NCBI GenBank assembly: GCA_002418895.1
Contig: DIFA01000005.1
Span: 1 to 37,945, forward strand
Origin: Dehalococcoidia bacterium UBA5760
GTDB lineage: Bacteria; Chloroflexota; Dehalococcoidia; Dehalococcoidales; UBA5760
DNA: 37,945 bases
Direction: 5' to 3'
Shown here: in pieces, positions 7,224 to 15,532 of the stretch
Numbering within the stretch: position 1 is the first letter of the stretch
Layout of the letters: each line of letters begins with the position of its first letter
The notes under the pieces: generated by a model
Databases searched by the model: none
Told to the model about the DNA's origin: nothing
The model's input: only the letters and a program-made list of their open reading frames with translations
Translations under genes and position numbers: made by a program

Positions 7224-9083
7224 ATGGAGATTATTATGAACGATCATGATCAGAAAATCGTGACCAATACTTTGCCGACACAGGAGACAACGGCAGGCAA
7301 AACCGATTCTCAGGAGCTTCTTTCCAAGCTTAGATCCAGCCGGGAGCTATTCGAAAAGCTTGGTGATGAATGGGTACAGGAGCAAAAGTTTCTTGGGGAT
7401 TTGGAGAGCCGACTGATTTCAGCTCGCTTTCACTTGGCAGTTCTGGGACAATTTAAGCGAGGGAAAAGCACTCTACTCAATGCCCTTCTGGGTGAAAAAC
7501 TCCTGCCCTCAGCGGTGGTGCCGCTTACCTCGATTCCGACATTTTTATCATGGGGACAAAAACATCTGATAAAAATATTCTTCACTGACGGGAGCGTTAA
7601 AGAGCAGGCTACGGAGAGCCACGACGAGCTGTCCGCATTCCTGGAAAGATATGTTACCGAGAGCAACAATGCTAATAATCATCTCGGTGTAGAGCGGGTG
7701 GAGGTCGCCCATCCTTCGCCATTACTGCAAAAGGGAGTGATATTGATTGACACACCGGGTATCGGCTCCACCCTTCAGCATAATACGGAGGCCACCCTGA
7801 ACTTCCTGCCGCAGTGTGACGGTGCGCTGTTTCTCATCTCCGCGGACCCTCCCATAACCCAGGTGGAGATAGAATTTCTGAGAGAGGTTCATAGTCGAGT
7901 AGCACAGACTATTTTAATTCTGAACAAGGTGGATTACCTATCAAATGATGACCAGCAGTCGGCCCTTACATTTTTCAAGAAAGTGCTCAATGAGCAGCTA
8001 GGGCTAAATGGAGAGGAGCCTGTCTTCTGCGTTTCGGCAAAGCGTGGCCTAAAAGCCCGCCTTGAAGGAGACGATACCCTGTGGGTAGATAGTGGTATGT
8101 CACAGCTGGAAGACCGCTTAACGAGGTTTTTCACAGAGGAGAAATCACAGGCACTTAACATAGCGGTAGCCCAAAAAGCGGCGGGCATACTGAATGACGG
8201 TCTCCTGCGGCTGCGCTTGAAGCGACGCTCGCTTATCCTACCTCTGGAAGACCTGGAAGAACGCCTAAACATATTTAACCAAACTCTTGAGGAGACTGAG
8301 AAACAGCGAATCATGGCTCGTGACCTGCTTAAAGGCGACCGGCGGAGGGTCCAGGAGACACTGGAGTCGGAAAGTGCCAACATACGTAAAGAAACCCGGG
8401 ACCGCCTGTCTGGACTCACTGAAGAAGTTGTTACAACCACTAGCGATATCGGGTTGATGGAGGGTAAGATACAGGCTCTCCTGACGGAAGTGGTTCCGGG
8501 GTTGTTCAATGACGCCCAGACCAGGTTGTCGAACATGGTGGACCATCAAGTCGAAAAGGCTTTGAATACCCAGCAGGAGAAAGTGAGTTCGCTAACAGAA
8601 ACAATAAAGCGTACCGCCGCCAAGCTCTTCGAGATACCGTACACTTCCAGAGAGAGGACGCCCGCGCTGGAAATATCACATCAGCCGTACTGGGTAGACT
8701 CGAACTGGAATATTACTACTAGCCCTATCCCCAGAGGTCTTTTGGAACGCTTCATGCCTCGTGGTGTTGCCCTGCGACGCTTAAAAAATCTTTGGCAAGA
8801 AGACGTAGAGGCGATAGTGTTACGCAATACCGAATCTCTTCGCTGGGCAAAGCTGCGGAGCGTGAACGATATTTTCCAACGATTTACTAAAGATTTGGAT
8901 GATCAGTTGGAAAAACTAGCCGGTGCTACCAAGGAAGTTATCCAGACAGCTCACAACCACCGTTTAAGGCACTCTGATAGCACGGAAACATTGCTAACCA
9001 CCCTTGACCAATTCGATAACCAGATTATAATACTTCAGAAGAGTTTCGACGACATCAGCCAGCGAGAGCTTGTCAATTTCTAA
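7224..9083 (+). CDS. dynamin-family GTPase
   Basis: A 619-residue protein with a complete GTPase domain near the N-terminus: G1 GQFKRGKST at 75-83, G2 threonine in VVPLTSIPT, G3 DTPG at 176-179 and G4 NKVD at 234-237. The G1 form (GxFxxGKST) and the long helical, charged remainder mark bacterial dynamin-like or GTPase-stalk proteins, which act in membrane remodelling and stress tolerance. Residues ~320-420 look coiled coil. A second start at 7236 has a GGAG six bases upstream and is as good as 7224. It is the last gene of the R4-R5 module and follows the prenyltransferase-like gene closely. Confidence 0.88.
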   Translation: MEIIMNDHDQKIVTNTLPTQETTAGKTDSQELLSKLRSSRELFEKLGDEWVQEQKFLGDLESRLISARFHLAVLGQFKRGKSTLLNALLGEKLLPSAVVPLTSIPTFLSWGQKHLIKIFFTDGSVKEQATESHDELSAFLERYVTESNNANNHLGVERVEVAHPSPLLQKGVILIDTPGIGSTLQHNTEATLNFLPQCDGALFLISADPPITQVEIEFLREVHSRVAQTILILNKVDYLSNDDQQSALTFFKKVLNEQLGLNGEEPVFCVSAKRGLKARLEGDDTLWVDSGMSQLEDRLTRFFTEEKSQALNIAVAQKAAGILNDGLLRLRLKRRSLILPLEDLEERLNIFNQTLEETEKQRIMARDLLKGDRRRVQETLESESANIRKETRDRLSGLTEEVVTTTSDIGLMEGKIQALLTEVVPGLFNDAQTRLSNMVDHQVEKALNTQQEKVSSLTETIKRTAAKLFEIPYTSRERTPALEISHQPYWVDSNWNITTSPIPRGLLERFMPRGVALRRLKNLWQEDVEAIVLRNTESLRWAKLRSVNDIFQRFTKDLDDQLEKLAGATKEVIQTAHNHRLRHSDSTETLLTTLDQFDNQIIILQKSFDDISQRELVNF

Positions 9084-9140
9084 ATAAGACCAGGTTATAG
9101 TAAGGACGCACAGAAGAAGACAGAATGCCCCTTCTGTAGA

Positions 9141-9200
9141 ATTGACCTGCCGCCCAATAGCGATGCCACCTGTTAACTCAAAGATGCTTTTAAGCCAGTT
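9141..9200. other. scrap related to serine recombinase DNA
   Basis: The minus strand contains TTAACAGGTGGCATC at 9162-9176, matching the 15-base motif at the 5' edge of the recombinase fragment (16497-16511) and at 25088-25102. The + strand can also be read as a short C-terminal peptide with a CPFC motif. The match is too short to assign with confidence. Confidence 0.3.
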
Positions 9201-9210
9201 TCAGTTATCC

Positions 9211-9364
9211 ATCCCCCTATACACCCTAAAGCTCTCCTCAAACCTCACACTCCCAAATTCCCCACTCCCTGCTTTACGCTACAATACAAAACCGCACTTG
9301 GCTAATACTTTTTCCCCAAGCACGTATTGAAAATGCAGTAATCTTGTATTGTGGTGCTTGCTAA
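9211..9364 (+). repeat. boundary repeat R5 (full length)
   Basis: All three blocks are present: the recombinase tail (CCCCCTATACACCCTAAAGC, then CTCTCCTCAAACCTCACAC), the middle block with GCTACAATACAAAACCGCAC, and the right block with CCCCAAGCACGTATTGAAAA and TGGTGCTTGCTAA. The CAAGCA/TGCTTG pair is intact. The -10 has decayed to TGTGGT, so this copy may be a weak promoter, and the downstream ArsR gene has its own. Confidence 0.85.
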
Positions 9365-9556
9365 TCCTACAAAATGAAGATATTTACTTAGGCTTTCGAA
9401 TCCTAAAAACAACAAAAGGTATCACTGCCGCAAACAGGTCAAAGGAGTGGCCAATTGAACTTTACTAGCCAAAGTGCAAGGTTATCCACTGGTCATCAGA
9501 GCGGATAATTCGAAGATACAACCAGAGAAAATCCGTGTCCTATTGAAGACTCAGCC

Positions 9557-9585
9557 TTGACATTTATCTTCCAGAGACGTAATAT
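9557..9585 (+). promoter_or_regulatory. arsR promoter
   Basis: TTGACA at 9557-9562 and TAATAT at 9580-9585 with a 17 bp spacer. The predicted transcription start (about 9592) lies 16 bases before the chosen ATG, leaving almost no leader. Confidence 0.7.
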
Positions 9586-9609
9586 AAGTGTATTAGCGTT
9601 GACTTATAT
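9582..9609 (+). promoter_or_regulatory. palindromic operator over the arsR start
   Basis: A perfect inverted repeat ATATAAGT (9582-9589) / ACTTATAT (9602-9609) with a 12-base gap. It overlaps the -10 box, the transcription start and the first base pair of the coding region. This placement suits autorepression by the ArsR protein encoded directly downstream. Confidence 0.6.
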
Positions 9610-9976
9610 GAATATTGAAAGTCAGGATAAATTTCAGCAAAACACAGATGAACAGGCCGCCGTTTTCAGCGCCCTGGCTGACCCCACCCGTCTCAAGCTT
9701 ATGAAACTTCTCCGGTGTCAGCGTGACCCTGACGCCCTTTGTGTAAATGCCCTGGCGGCTCTTCTTGGAGTAACCCAGTCAGCGGTTTCACAGCATCTAC
9801 GCATATTGAGAGCCACAGGTCTGGTGAAGAGCGAGAGGCGGGGTTACCACATCCATTACTTCATCAACCAAAAGGCTCTGGATAAATGCCGGAAACTTGT
9901 CTCAGAGGCCCTGATTATGGAAGAACCAGATAAGAATCAATCATGCCAAGACTTTTGTCCAGTGAGGAAGGGATAA
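9608..9976 (+). CDS. ArsR/SmtB-family transcriptional repressor
   Basis: A 122-residue winged-helix protein with ALADPTRLKLMKLL (22-35) and the recognition region LGVTQSAVSQHLRILRATG (53-71), followed by the wing SERRGYHIHY. The longer open frame from 9557 is rejected because its start lies on the promoter -35 box. No Shine-Dalgarno precedes 9608, so translation is near-leaderless. Cysteines at 36 and 45 and a C-terminal C-x-x-x-C (113, 117) could bind metal or sense oxidants, but the classical CxC of arsenic sensors is absent. The ABC exporter genes follow 140 bases downstream and are the likely target. Confidence 0.88.
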   Translation: MNIESQDKFQQNTDEQAAVFSALADPTRLKLMKLLRCQRDPDALCVNALAALLGVTQSAVSQHLRILRATGLVKSERRGYHIHYFINQKALDKCRKLVSEALIMEEPDKNQSCQDFCPVRKG

Positions 9977-10116
9977 GCTATCATCCGCATCATTTGTATG
10001 GTAGTCCCAGATATATATCGGCGCTTTCTCACCAGAAAGGAAAGCATTTAATATCTTGAGCAGTATCTGAAACGACTGAGGGTAGAAATCAATTGTATTG
10101 AGGAAAGAGGGCTAGA

Positions 10117-11055
10117 ATGTCGGTTAACGACAAAGCAATTGAGGTGCGAAATCTCACTAAGCGATACGACGGTCTCACCGCTGTTGATAATATCTGCTTT
10201 GAGGTGCGAAAAGGGGAGCTCTTCGGCTTTCTAGGACCCAATGGCGCTGGCAAAACAACCACGGTAAGAATCATCACAGGAGTCATCAAAGCTGATGACG
10301 GCACTGCCCTGGTGATGGGCTCCAGAGCTGGCAGTCTTAAGGCCAAGCAGGTAGCCGGCGTGGTACCGGAGATGGCCAATGCCTACAATGACCTTTCCGG
10401 TTGGAAGAATCTGTTGCTTATGGCAGAGCTTTATGGCATCGCCTCCGGCGAGGCAAAGGAGAGGGGTGAAGTCCTATTAAAGGATCTTGGGCTTCTGGAG
10501 CGAAAGGACGGTCTGGTTAAAACCTATTCTAAAGGGATGAAACAGCGCTTGATTCTGGGAATGGCGCTTATCAGTGATCCGCAGATACTGTTTCTGGATG
10601 AACCGACATCCGGCCTGGATGTCCAGAGTACCCGTCTTATTAAGAGTCTCATTAAGAGCCTGAACGATAAGGGTAAGACCGTCTTTCTTACCACACATGA
10701 TATGGATGAAGCCAATCAACTCTGTGACCGGGTAGCCATTATCAACAAGGGGAAAATCGTCGCCATAGATGCTCCGGAAAGGCTCAGGATAGCCACCAGT
10801 GGCCGGCGTTCGGTTGAGGTCAGCTTCACTGACAGTGTAAGCGTCAATAATCTCGCCCGGCTTCCCAGCGTGAATGAAGTACAAAAAATCGGCGACAAAT
10901 ACCGTCTCTATACAGATGCTCCGGGAGATCTCGTGGTCACGCTGGTTAACTTTAGCGCTTCAAACAAACTTAAAATAATCTCCCTCAATATATTAGCTCC
11001 CTCCCTGGAAGATGCCTTTGTTGCTCTAACTGAAAAGGAACATGGATATGTCTGA
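10117..11055 (+). CDS. ABC-2 type exporter ATPase (DrrA-like)
   Basis: A 312-residue ATP-binding subunit with Walker A GPNGAGKTT (40-48), signature YSKGMKQR (a variant of LSGGQ common in DrrA-type subunits), Walker B ILFLDEPTSGLD and the H-loop TTHDMDEA. The last ~80 residues form the extra C-terminal domain seen in drug and polysaccharide exporters. It has an AGAGGG ribosome site and overlaps the permease gene by 14 bases. The substrate is unknown. The preceding ArsR gene suggests induction by a small ligand. Confidence 0.92.
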   Translation: MSVNDKAIEVRNLTKRYDGLTAVDNICFEVRKGELFGFLGPNGAGKTTTVRIITGVIKADDGTALVMGSRAGSLKAKQVAGVVPEMANAYNDLSGWKNLLLMAELYGIASGEAKERGEVLLKDLGLLERKDGLVKTYSKGMKQRLILGMALISDPQILFLDEPTSGLDVQSTRLIKSLIKSLNDKGKTVFLTTHDMDEANQLCDRVAIINKGKIVAIDAPERLRIATSGRRSVEVSFTDSVSVNNLARLPSVNEVQKIGDKYRLYTDAPGDLVVTLVNFSASNKLKIISLNILAPSLEDAFVALTEKEHGYV

Positions 11056-11803
11056 CTTGGTAGAATTTCGGCAACAGTTCTGGCGCTCTCTGGCGGTTGC
11101 CCGTAAGGACATCCGAATCTACTACGCCAAGGGCCCGGTTATCATCTACGGTGTGCTCATGCCGGTATTCCTGTTTCTTGCCTTTACCATTGGAAGAAGC
11201 TTACCCGCCGAATCCATGATCCCAGGGCTATTGGGTATGATACTATTCTTTACTGCCACCGCAGTGTCGCCAATAGTAGTACCCTGGGAGGCACAGGCCA
11301 GGACTCTGGAGAGGCTGATGGCCGCTCCAGTAAAGCTCGAAACAATCATATTCGGGGACGTCCTTGCTTCATTTATTTTCGGAGCGGGTATTTCAGCGGT
11401 GCCCATTATCATCGGGCTCACGCTGGGTATTACAATCGCCAGTCCAGGTATTTTGGTACTGGCGATTGTTCTAGCGGCGTTTTGCTTCGCCGCACTGGGC
11501 AATGTTTTCTCCACCCCTCCAACCAATACACCAGCCACAGTAAATATGATCGCCGCCGGAGTGAGATTACCTATAGTATTTATGAGTGGCGTCTTTATTC
11601 CATTAGATGAGCTACCCGCTTGGGGACAAAATATTGCCTATGCCTCACCTCTTACCTATTTCATAGATATTGCCAGGAATCTAATGGATGGTCAGGGCCA
11701 CCTTCCTCTAGTTATAGATTTCTTGGCGATTGTCGGTTTTACTGTCGTCTTTCTCATCATAGCGATGAAGCTACACCATAGGACGATGCCCAGAAGAATC
11801 TGA
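11042..11803 (+). CDS. ABC-2 type exporter permease
   Basis: A 253-residue membrane protein with about six hydrophobic segments (near residues 30-50, 60-80, 105-130, 137-160, 170-190 and 225-245). It contains the ABC2_membrane signature region around FMSGVFIPLDELPAW. It starts at ATGGATATG within the end of the ATPase gene, with AAGGA ahead. It forms the membrane half of the exporter. The stop is followed by ~190 bases of noncoding sequence and then R6. Confidence 0.9.
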   Translation: MDMSDLVEFRQQFWRSLAVARKDIRIYYAKGPVIIYGVLMPVFLFLAFTIGRSLPAESMIPGLLGMILFFTATAVSPIVVPWEAQARTLERLMAAPVKLETIIFGDVLASFIFGAGISAVPIIIGLTLGITIASPGILVLAIVLAAFCFAALGNVFSTPPTNTPATVNMIAAGVRLPIVFMSGVFIPLDELPAWGQNIAYASPLTYFIDIARNLMDGQGHLPLVIDFLAIVGFTVVFLIIAMKLHHRTMPRRI

Positions 11804-11994
11804 CACAACCAAGACTACCGCCGCGGCAAAGTATGCAAATCTTGTCATCCGACACGAGTAGCAAAGCGGCCAAGACTTAATGAGACAATTCTCGGTTTTG
11901 TTTAACCCAGCAACATCTAACGAAAACCTAGAGCGTTCAGTTCTCGCATTATCTAGCATTTTGTCACCTACGAAACCGATCGTATATCTATAAT

Positions 11995-12130
11995 GGTATA
12001 CGCCTACCTACAAAACCGCTCACCCAAATTCCCCACACCTTACTTTTCGCTACAATGCAAAATCACACTTGGCTAATACTTTTCCCCAAGCATGTATTGA
12101 AAATGCAGCAATTTTGTATTATAGTGCTTG
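11995..12130 (+). repeat. boundary repeat R6
   Basis: The middle block (CCCAAATTCCCCACACCTTA, CGCTACAATGCAAAATCACA) and right block (CTAATACTTTTCCCCAAGCA, TTGTATTATAGTGCTTGG) are well preserved. The recombinase-tail block is strongly diverged (GTATACGCCTACCTACAAAA). The CAAGCA/TGCTTG pair is intact. Confidence 0.8.
12097..12125 (+). promoter_or_regulatory. promoter inside R6
   Basis: TTGAAA at 12097-12102 and TATAGT at 12120-12125, 17 bp apart, facing the oxidoreductase gene about 300 bases downstream. Confidence 0.6.
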
Positions 12131-12270
12131 GTAAAATAAGCTGCGTGTATTGACAGCCCATTTGGAAACAGCACTACACTCATTCCCTGACCAATAATAG
12201 CAACAAACATCATTACATTGGAGAATTGGAAAGAGGACTTTGGATTGTCACATTAGCCATTATACGAAAG

Positions 12271-12378
12271 ATGAAGGTTTCTTCTCTTGATTTCTTCCGT
12301 GAAATAGTATTAGCGGTGAAATATGAAGATGGCGAAGAAATGAAAAGAGATGACCAGACCAGAGTTACCAAGCTCTAA
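12271..12378 (+). CDS. possible 35-residue leader peptide or gene scrap
   Basis: An ATG-initiated frame reads MKVSSLDFFREIVLAV followed by a charged tail. It lies in the ~300-base leader between R6 and the oxidoreductase gene, with only GAAAG ahead of the ATG. I do not recognise it. Nothing else is evident in the leader except a TTGACA at 12150-12155. Confidence 0.25.
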   Translation: MKVSSLDFFREIVLAVKYEDGEEMKRDDQTRVTKL

Positions 12379-12428
12379 GGCGTTTGTTGCAATTCATATC
12401 GTTTTCGGTAATGAAAAAGGAGGTGGTG

Positions 12429-13937
12429 ATGGGGAAATCAATAATAATCATTGGTGCCGGAATTGCCGGCCTGTCTGCCGGCTGCTACGGGCAGATGAAC
12501 GGCTATCGCACACAGATTTTCGAACTGCACGATAAGCCCGGTGGACTCTGCACCGCCTGGAAAAAAGGGGGCTATACCTTTGACGGGTGTATCCATTCGG
12601 TAGGGGGTCTTAATCCTAAATTTAAGTTATACCACTACTGGAACGAATTGATTGACATGAAAAAGTTAAAATTCTTTTACCAGGATACTCTTGCAAATGT
12701 TGAAGACGAAAATGGTAGGATAGCCACTATTTTTACCGATCCGGATAAATTGAGGGAGGAGTTAATATCTATAGCCCCAGAAGATGCAAAATTCATAGAT
12801 AGTTTTATCAAGGCGGTGAAAAAGCTGGCAAATTTCGATTTAATGCCATCTAAACCTTTGGAGCTATGGAATCCACTTGATTACTATGTAAGCCAATTTA
12901 GAGTTGCTCCCGTATTAAACCATTTAATGAAATGGCGAAAATCAGTAGCCGACATGACCAAGAAGTTTAAAAGTCCTTTACTCAAATACATTATGAATAG
13001 TGAATTTTTCTCTCATTTCCCCGCTTATTTCCTGATCTTTAGCCTGGGGCATCTTCATAACATGAATGCTGGTTATCCCATTGGAGGTTCGCTTGCTTTT
13101 AGCAGTTTGCTAGAAAAGAGATATTTGGATTTAGGCGGCCAGATTCACTACAAAGCCAAAGTAGCAAAGGTTAATGTGAATAATAACCGAGCCATTGGGA
13201 TAACCCTGGAGAACGACGAAACACATGACGAAAACGGTATTGTAGTATCAGCCGCAGATGGTCATTACACCGTCTTTGAAATGCTGGGAGGGCGATATAT
13301 CAACCGAGAAATCAGGAAATTGTACGATGATCATCCCATATGGCCTTCGGCAGTAATCGTCTACCTGGGAGTTTCCCGCACATTTGATAAAGAACCCCCT
13401 GTGATAGAGCTAGCTCTTAAGAAAGCCCTGGTAGTGGACGAGCATTCGAGGCTCAACCGTCTTCCAGTGACTATTTATAACTTTGACCCTACACTGGCTC
13501 CTGAAGGTAAAACCTGCATCCGGGTTATACTTCAACCAGCCGACTACCGATACTGGCATGACTTAAGAAATAGTGATAGACAAAAGTACAAACAGGATAA
13601 GGCCCGTATTGCAAATGAGGTTATTCGGGTACTCGAGCAACGTCTGGGCAATATAGAGGATAGTCTAGAGATAACTGACGTGGTAACGCCAGCCACATTT
13701 AAGCGATACACCAATAACTGGCAGGGAAGTATTCAGGGCTGGGAATGGCTCCCGCGACTGATTCCAGAATCCATGAGAAAGGAATTACCAGGACTAAGAA
13801 ATTTCTACATGGTTGGGCAATGGGTTGAACCAGGGGGTGGCGTGCCTACGGCGTTTATATCAGGCCGCAATCTAATTCAGATCATCTGTAAGCGCGATAA
13901 AAAGAAGTTTGTAACAAAAATACCTGCAAAGTATTAA
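12429..13937 (+). CDS. phytoene desaturase/CrtI-like FAD-dependent oxidoreductase
   Basis: A 502-residue flavoprotein. The N-terminal dinucleotide motif GAGIAG is at residues 9-14, followed by the PGGLC and F-x-x-G motifs typical of the phytoene dehydrogenase/carotenoid isomerase/amine oxidase superfamily. The C-terminal block (MVGQWVEPGGGVPTAFISG) is the family's second FAD-contacting motif. The start at 12429 is set by a strong AAGGAGGTGG; the same frame is open upstream to 12384 but without such a site. No carotenoid synthesis genes adjoin, so the substrate is unknown (polyisoprenoid or another long lipid is possible). It is the only gene between R6 and R7. Confidence 0.85.
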   Translation: MGKSIIIIGAGIAGLSAGCYGQMNGYRTQIFELHDKPGGLCTAWKKGGYTFDGCIHSVGGLNPKFKLYHYWNELIDMKKLKFFYQDTLANVEDENGRIATIFTDPDKLREELISIAPEDAKFIDSFIKAVKKLANFDLMPSKPLELWNPLDYYVSQFRVAPVLNHLMKWRKSVADMTKKFKSPLLKYIMNSEFFSHFPAYFLIFSLGHLHNMNAGYPIGGSLAFSSLLEKRYLDLGGQIHYKAKVAKVNVNNNRAIGITLENDETHDENGIVVSAADGHYTVFEMLGGRYINREIRKLYDDHPIWPSAVIVYLGVSRTFDKEPPVIELALKKALVVDEHSRLNRLPVTIYNFDPTLAPEGKTCIRVILQPADYRYWHDLRNSDRQKYKQDKARIANEVIRVLEQRLGNIEDSLEITDVVTPATFKRYTNNWQGSIQGWEWLPRLIPESMRKELPGLRNFYMVGQWVEPGGGVPTAFISGRNLIQIICKRDKKKFVTKIPAKY

Positions 13938-13943
13938 ACTCCA

Positions 13944-13982
13944 CACAGATAAAATCTGTGCGGTGAATGCTTTCACCGCACA
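13944..13982 (+). other. two overlapping, mutually exclusive stem-loops
   Basis: Hairpin A is CACAGAT-AAA-ATCTGTG (13944-13960) and hairpin B is TGTGCGGTGAA-TGCT-TTCACCGCACA (13957-13982). Both are perfect and share the TGTG. They follow the oxidoreductase stop by 7 bases, so they may act as a terminator or stability element, although no T-run follows. Confidence 0.55.
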
Positions 13983-14077
13983 ACAGCGCGGAGTGTTACT
14001 CCATACATTGGATTATCAGTTTTACTGACAATTACCCTAATCTGGAATCAGGTTTTCACTGCTACTGAACTACTGCA

Positions 14078-14226
14078 TAGCCCTATACACCCTCAAGCTC
14101 TCCTCAAACCTCACGCTCCCAAATTCCCCACACCTTACTTTGCACTACGATACAAAACTACTAAAGGCTAATACTTTTCCCCAAGCATGTATTGAAAATG
14201 CAGTGATCTTGTATTATAGTGCTTGC
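14078..14226 (+). repeat. boundary repeat R7 (full length)
   Basis: All blocks are present: the tail block (CCCTATACACCCTCAAGCTC), CCAAATTCCCCACACCTTAC in the middle, and the right block CTAATACTTTTCCCCAAGCA followed by TGTATTGAAAATGCAG. CAAGCA (14182-14187) and TGCTTG (14220-14225) form an inverted pair 32 bases apart. This is the best-preserved copy together with R5. Confidence 0.87.
14192..14220 (+). promoter_or_regulatory. promoter inside R7
   Basis: TTGAAA at 14192-14197 and TATAGT at 14215-14220 with 17 bp between, facing the broken dehydrogenase gene 60 bases away. Confidence 0.6.
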
Positions 14227-14280
14227 TAGAATATGTTATGTACTGAATGACACGAAGGCAGGCCGAACCGGGAGAAAACC

Positions 14281-15281
14281 ATAAAATATAAAAGCGTCAT
14301 CGCAACCAAAAGGGGTGGGCCGGAAGTTCTCAAGATCATCGAGAATGACCTGCGCCCGCCGTCAGCCGGGGAGGCACGGATTAAAATCCTTGCCACAGGC
14401 GTGTGCCAGGACGATATCGCCGCCCGGATTGGCAACCGACCCACTCCGCCCAGGTTACCGTTCGTGCCGGGTTATACTATTCTCGGTGTCGTGGACGCGA
14501 TCGGCGAAGGTGATACCAAGGTTGCCGTAGGTGACCGTGTCGCCGCATTAACTGCTCTCGGAGGCCCGAGTACATCTACCTCAGCGGAGAACGCCTGGTC
14601 CACGTCCCGGTAACCATAGACCCTGCCGAAGCGGTAACACTCATCCTGAACTATGTGGTTGCCTACCAGGTGCTTCACAGGCTCGTGCAGGTAAAGGCAG
14701 GCGATCGGGTGCTCATTATCGGCGCGAGCGGCGGCGTGGGAACCGCATTTCTTCAACTGGGTAAGCTGGCTAACCTCACCATGTACGGCATAGCATCCAA
14801 AAGCAAACACAGCGCACTAACTAAACTGGGCGCAATACCAATCGACTACCATACGCAGGACTTTGTTGATGTAATCCACCGTAGCGAACCCGATGGCCTC
14901 GACTTCGTTTTCAACGGGATGGGCGAGGACTATCTCAGGCGCGGATTAGCAGTACTGAAGCGTGGCGGCACTTTCGTACAATACGGCGCACCGCAGAGTC
15001 TTTTGCGTCTTCTAAGTTTTCTAGCCCAGTTCGTTATCTTCAAGCTGCTGCCGAATGGAAAGGCGGTGGAGGGATACGGGACTCATAGAGTAAACTACCG
15101 GCTGCTCACGGAAGACTGGATAGAGCTTTTCAAGCTGCTGGAAGAAGGCAAAATAAAGCCCGTTATTGCCGGGAAGTTCCCCATACTGGAATCAGCCAAG
15201 GCCAACGAGCTACTGGAGAGCGGAAAGGTAATCGGCAATATCGTCTTGCTGGCACCGGAACTATTGTTACAGCGTACATGA
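14281..15281 (+). pseudogene. zinc-type alcohol dehydrogenase/quinone oxidoreductase homologue, broken
   Basis: A medium-chain dehydrogenase/reductase. The first frame (14281-14613) has the GroES-like part (SVIATKRGGPEVLKI, ATGVCQDDIAARIG, PFVPGY, GDRVAAL). The second frame (to 15281) continues EYIYLSGERLVHVP and the nucleotide-binding GASGGVGTAFLQLG. The change of frame is at about 14563-14568 (GGAGGCCCGAG), consistent with one lost base. The expected start codon reads ATA at 14281 with no in-frame ATG upstream. Two independent lesions suggest a pseudogene; a sequencing error could explain only the frameshift. Confidence 0.82.
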
Positions 15282-15409
15282 TTGATTATGCCAAAGACCG
15301 TACTTACAGTGCCAGTTTTATCGGGCAGGGATGCGAGGTTGAGTGCGGCGTTGGCAAGGGGTTAGCGATAGCAGCGAGGGGTGGGGTGGGGTTAGAAAAG
15401 AGGGGATAG
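15278..15409 (+). pseudogene. fragment of an Asp/Gly repeat protein (second)
   Basis: A 43-codon frame overlapping the dehydrogenase stop reads DYAKDRTYSASFIGQG, then CEVECGVGKGLAIAARGGVG. It aligns with the third fragment at 16284-16442 over its whole length. The Y-x-x-x-x-x-x-QG...G-x-G-x-x-L pattern is that of beta-helical repeat proteins. It has no own ribosome site and is probably a scrap. Confidence 0.45.
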
Positions 15410-15532
15410 CTCCTACGCCTTGAAGCCAGTCACAATTGGTTGTGTGCTCACAGGTATCAGGTCATCGATTCTGTTTTACACAAACACATCTAATTATAGC
15501 TCATTTTACTAGATGCTCTACTTAATGTGAAC

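Noticed and set aside
7934..8536. 200-codon minus-strand frame inside the dynamin-like gene
   Set aside because: Ser/Arg-rich antisense translation of a coiled-coil region; the sense strand has intact GTPase motifs.
9084..9175. Zinc-ribbon C-terminal peptide (CPFC...DATC) on the + strand
   Set aside because: Only ~23 codons without a start; the overlapping minus-strand similarity to recombinase DNA is at least as good, so no gene is called.
9557..9607. Longer ArsR start at 9557
   Set aside because: The codons would lie on the promoter and operator, upstream of the likely transcription start.
614..14226. Repeats as a CRISPR array or a classical integron attC series
   Set aside because: Spacing is 0.8-4 kb with genes between, the repeat is long and degenerate, no cas genes are present, and the R'/R'' core sites and single-strand palindrome of attC were not seen.
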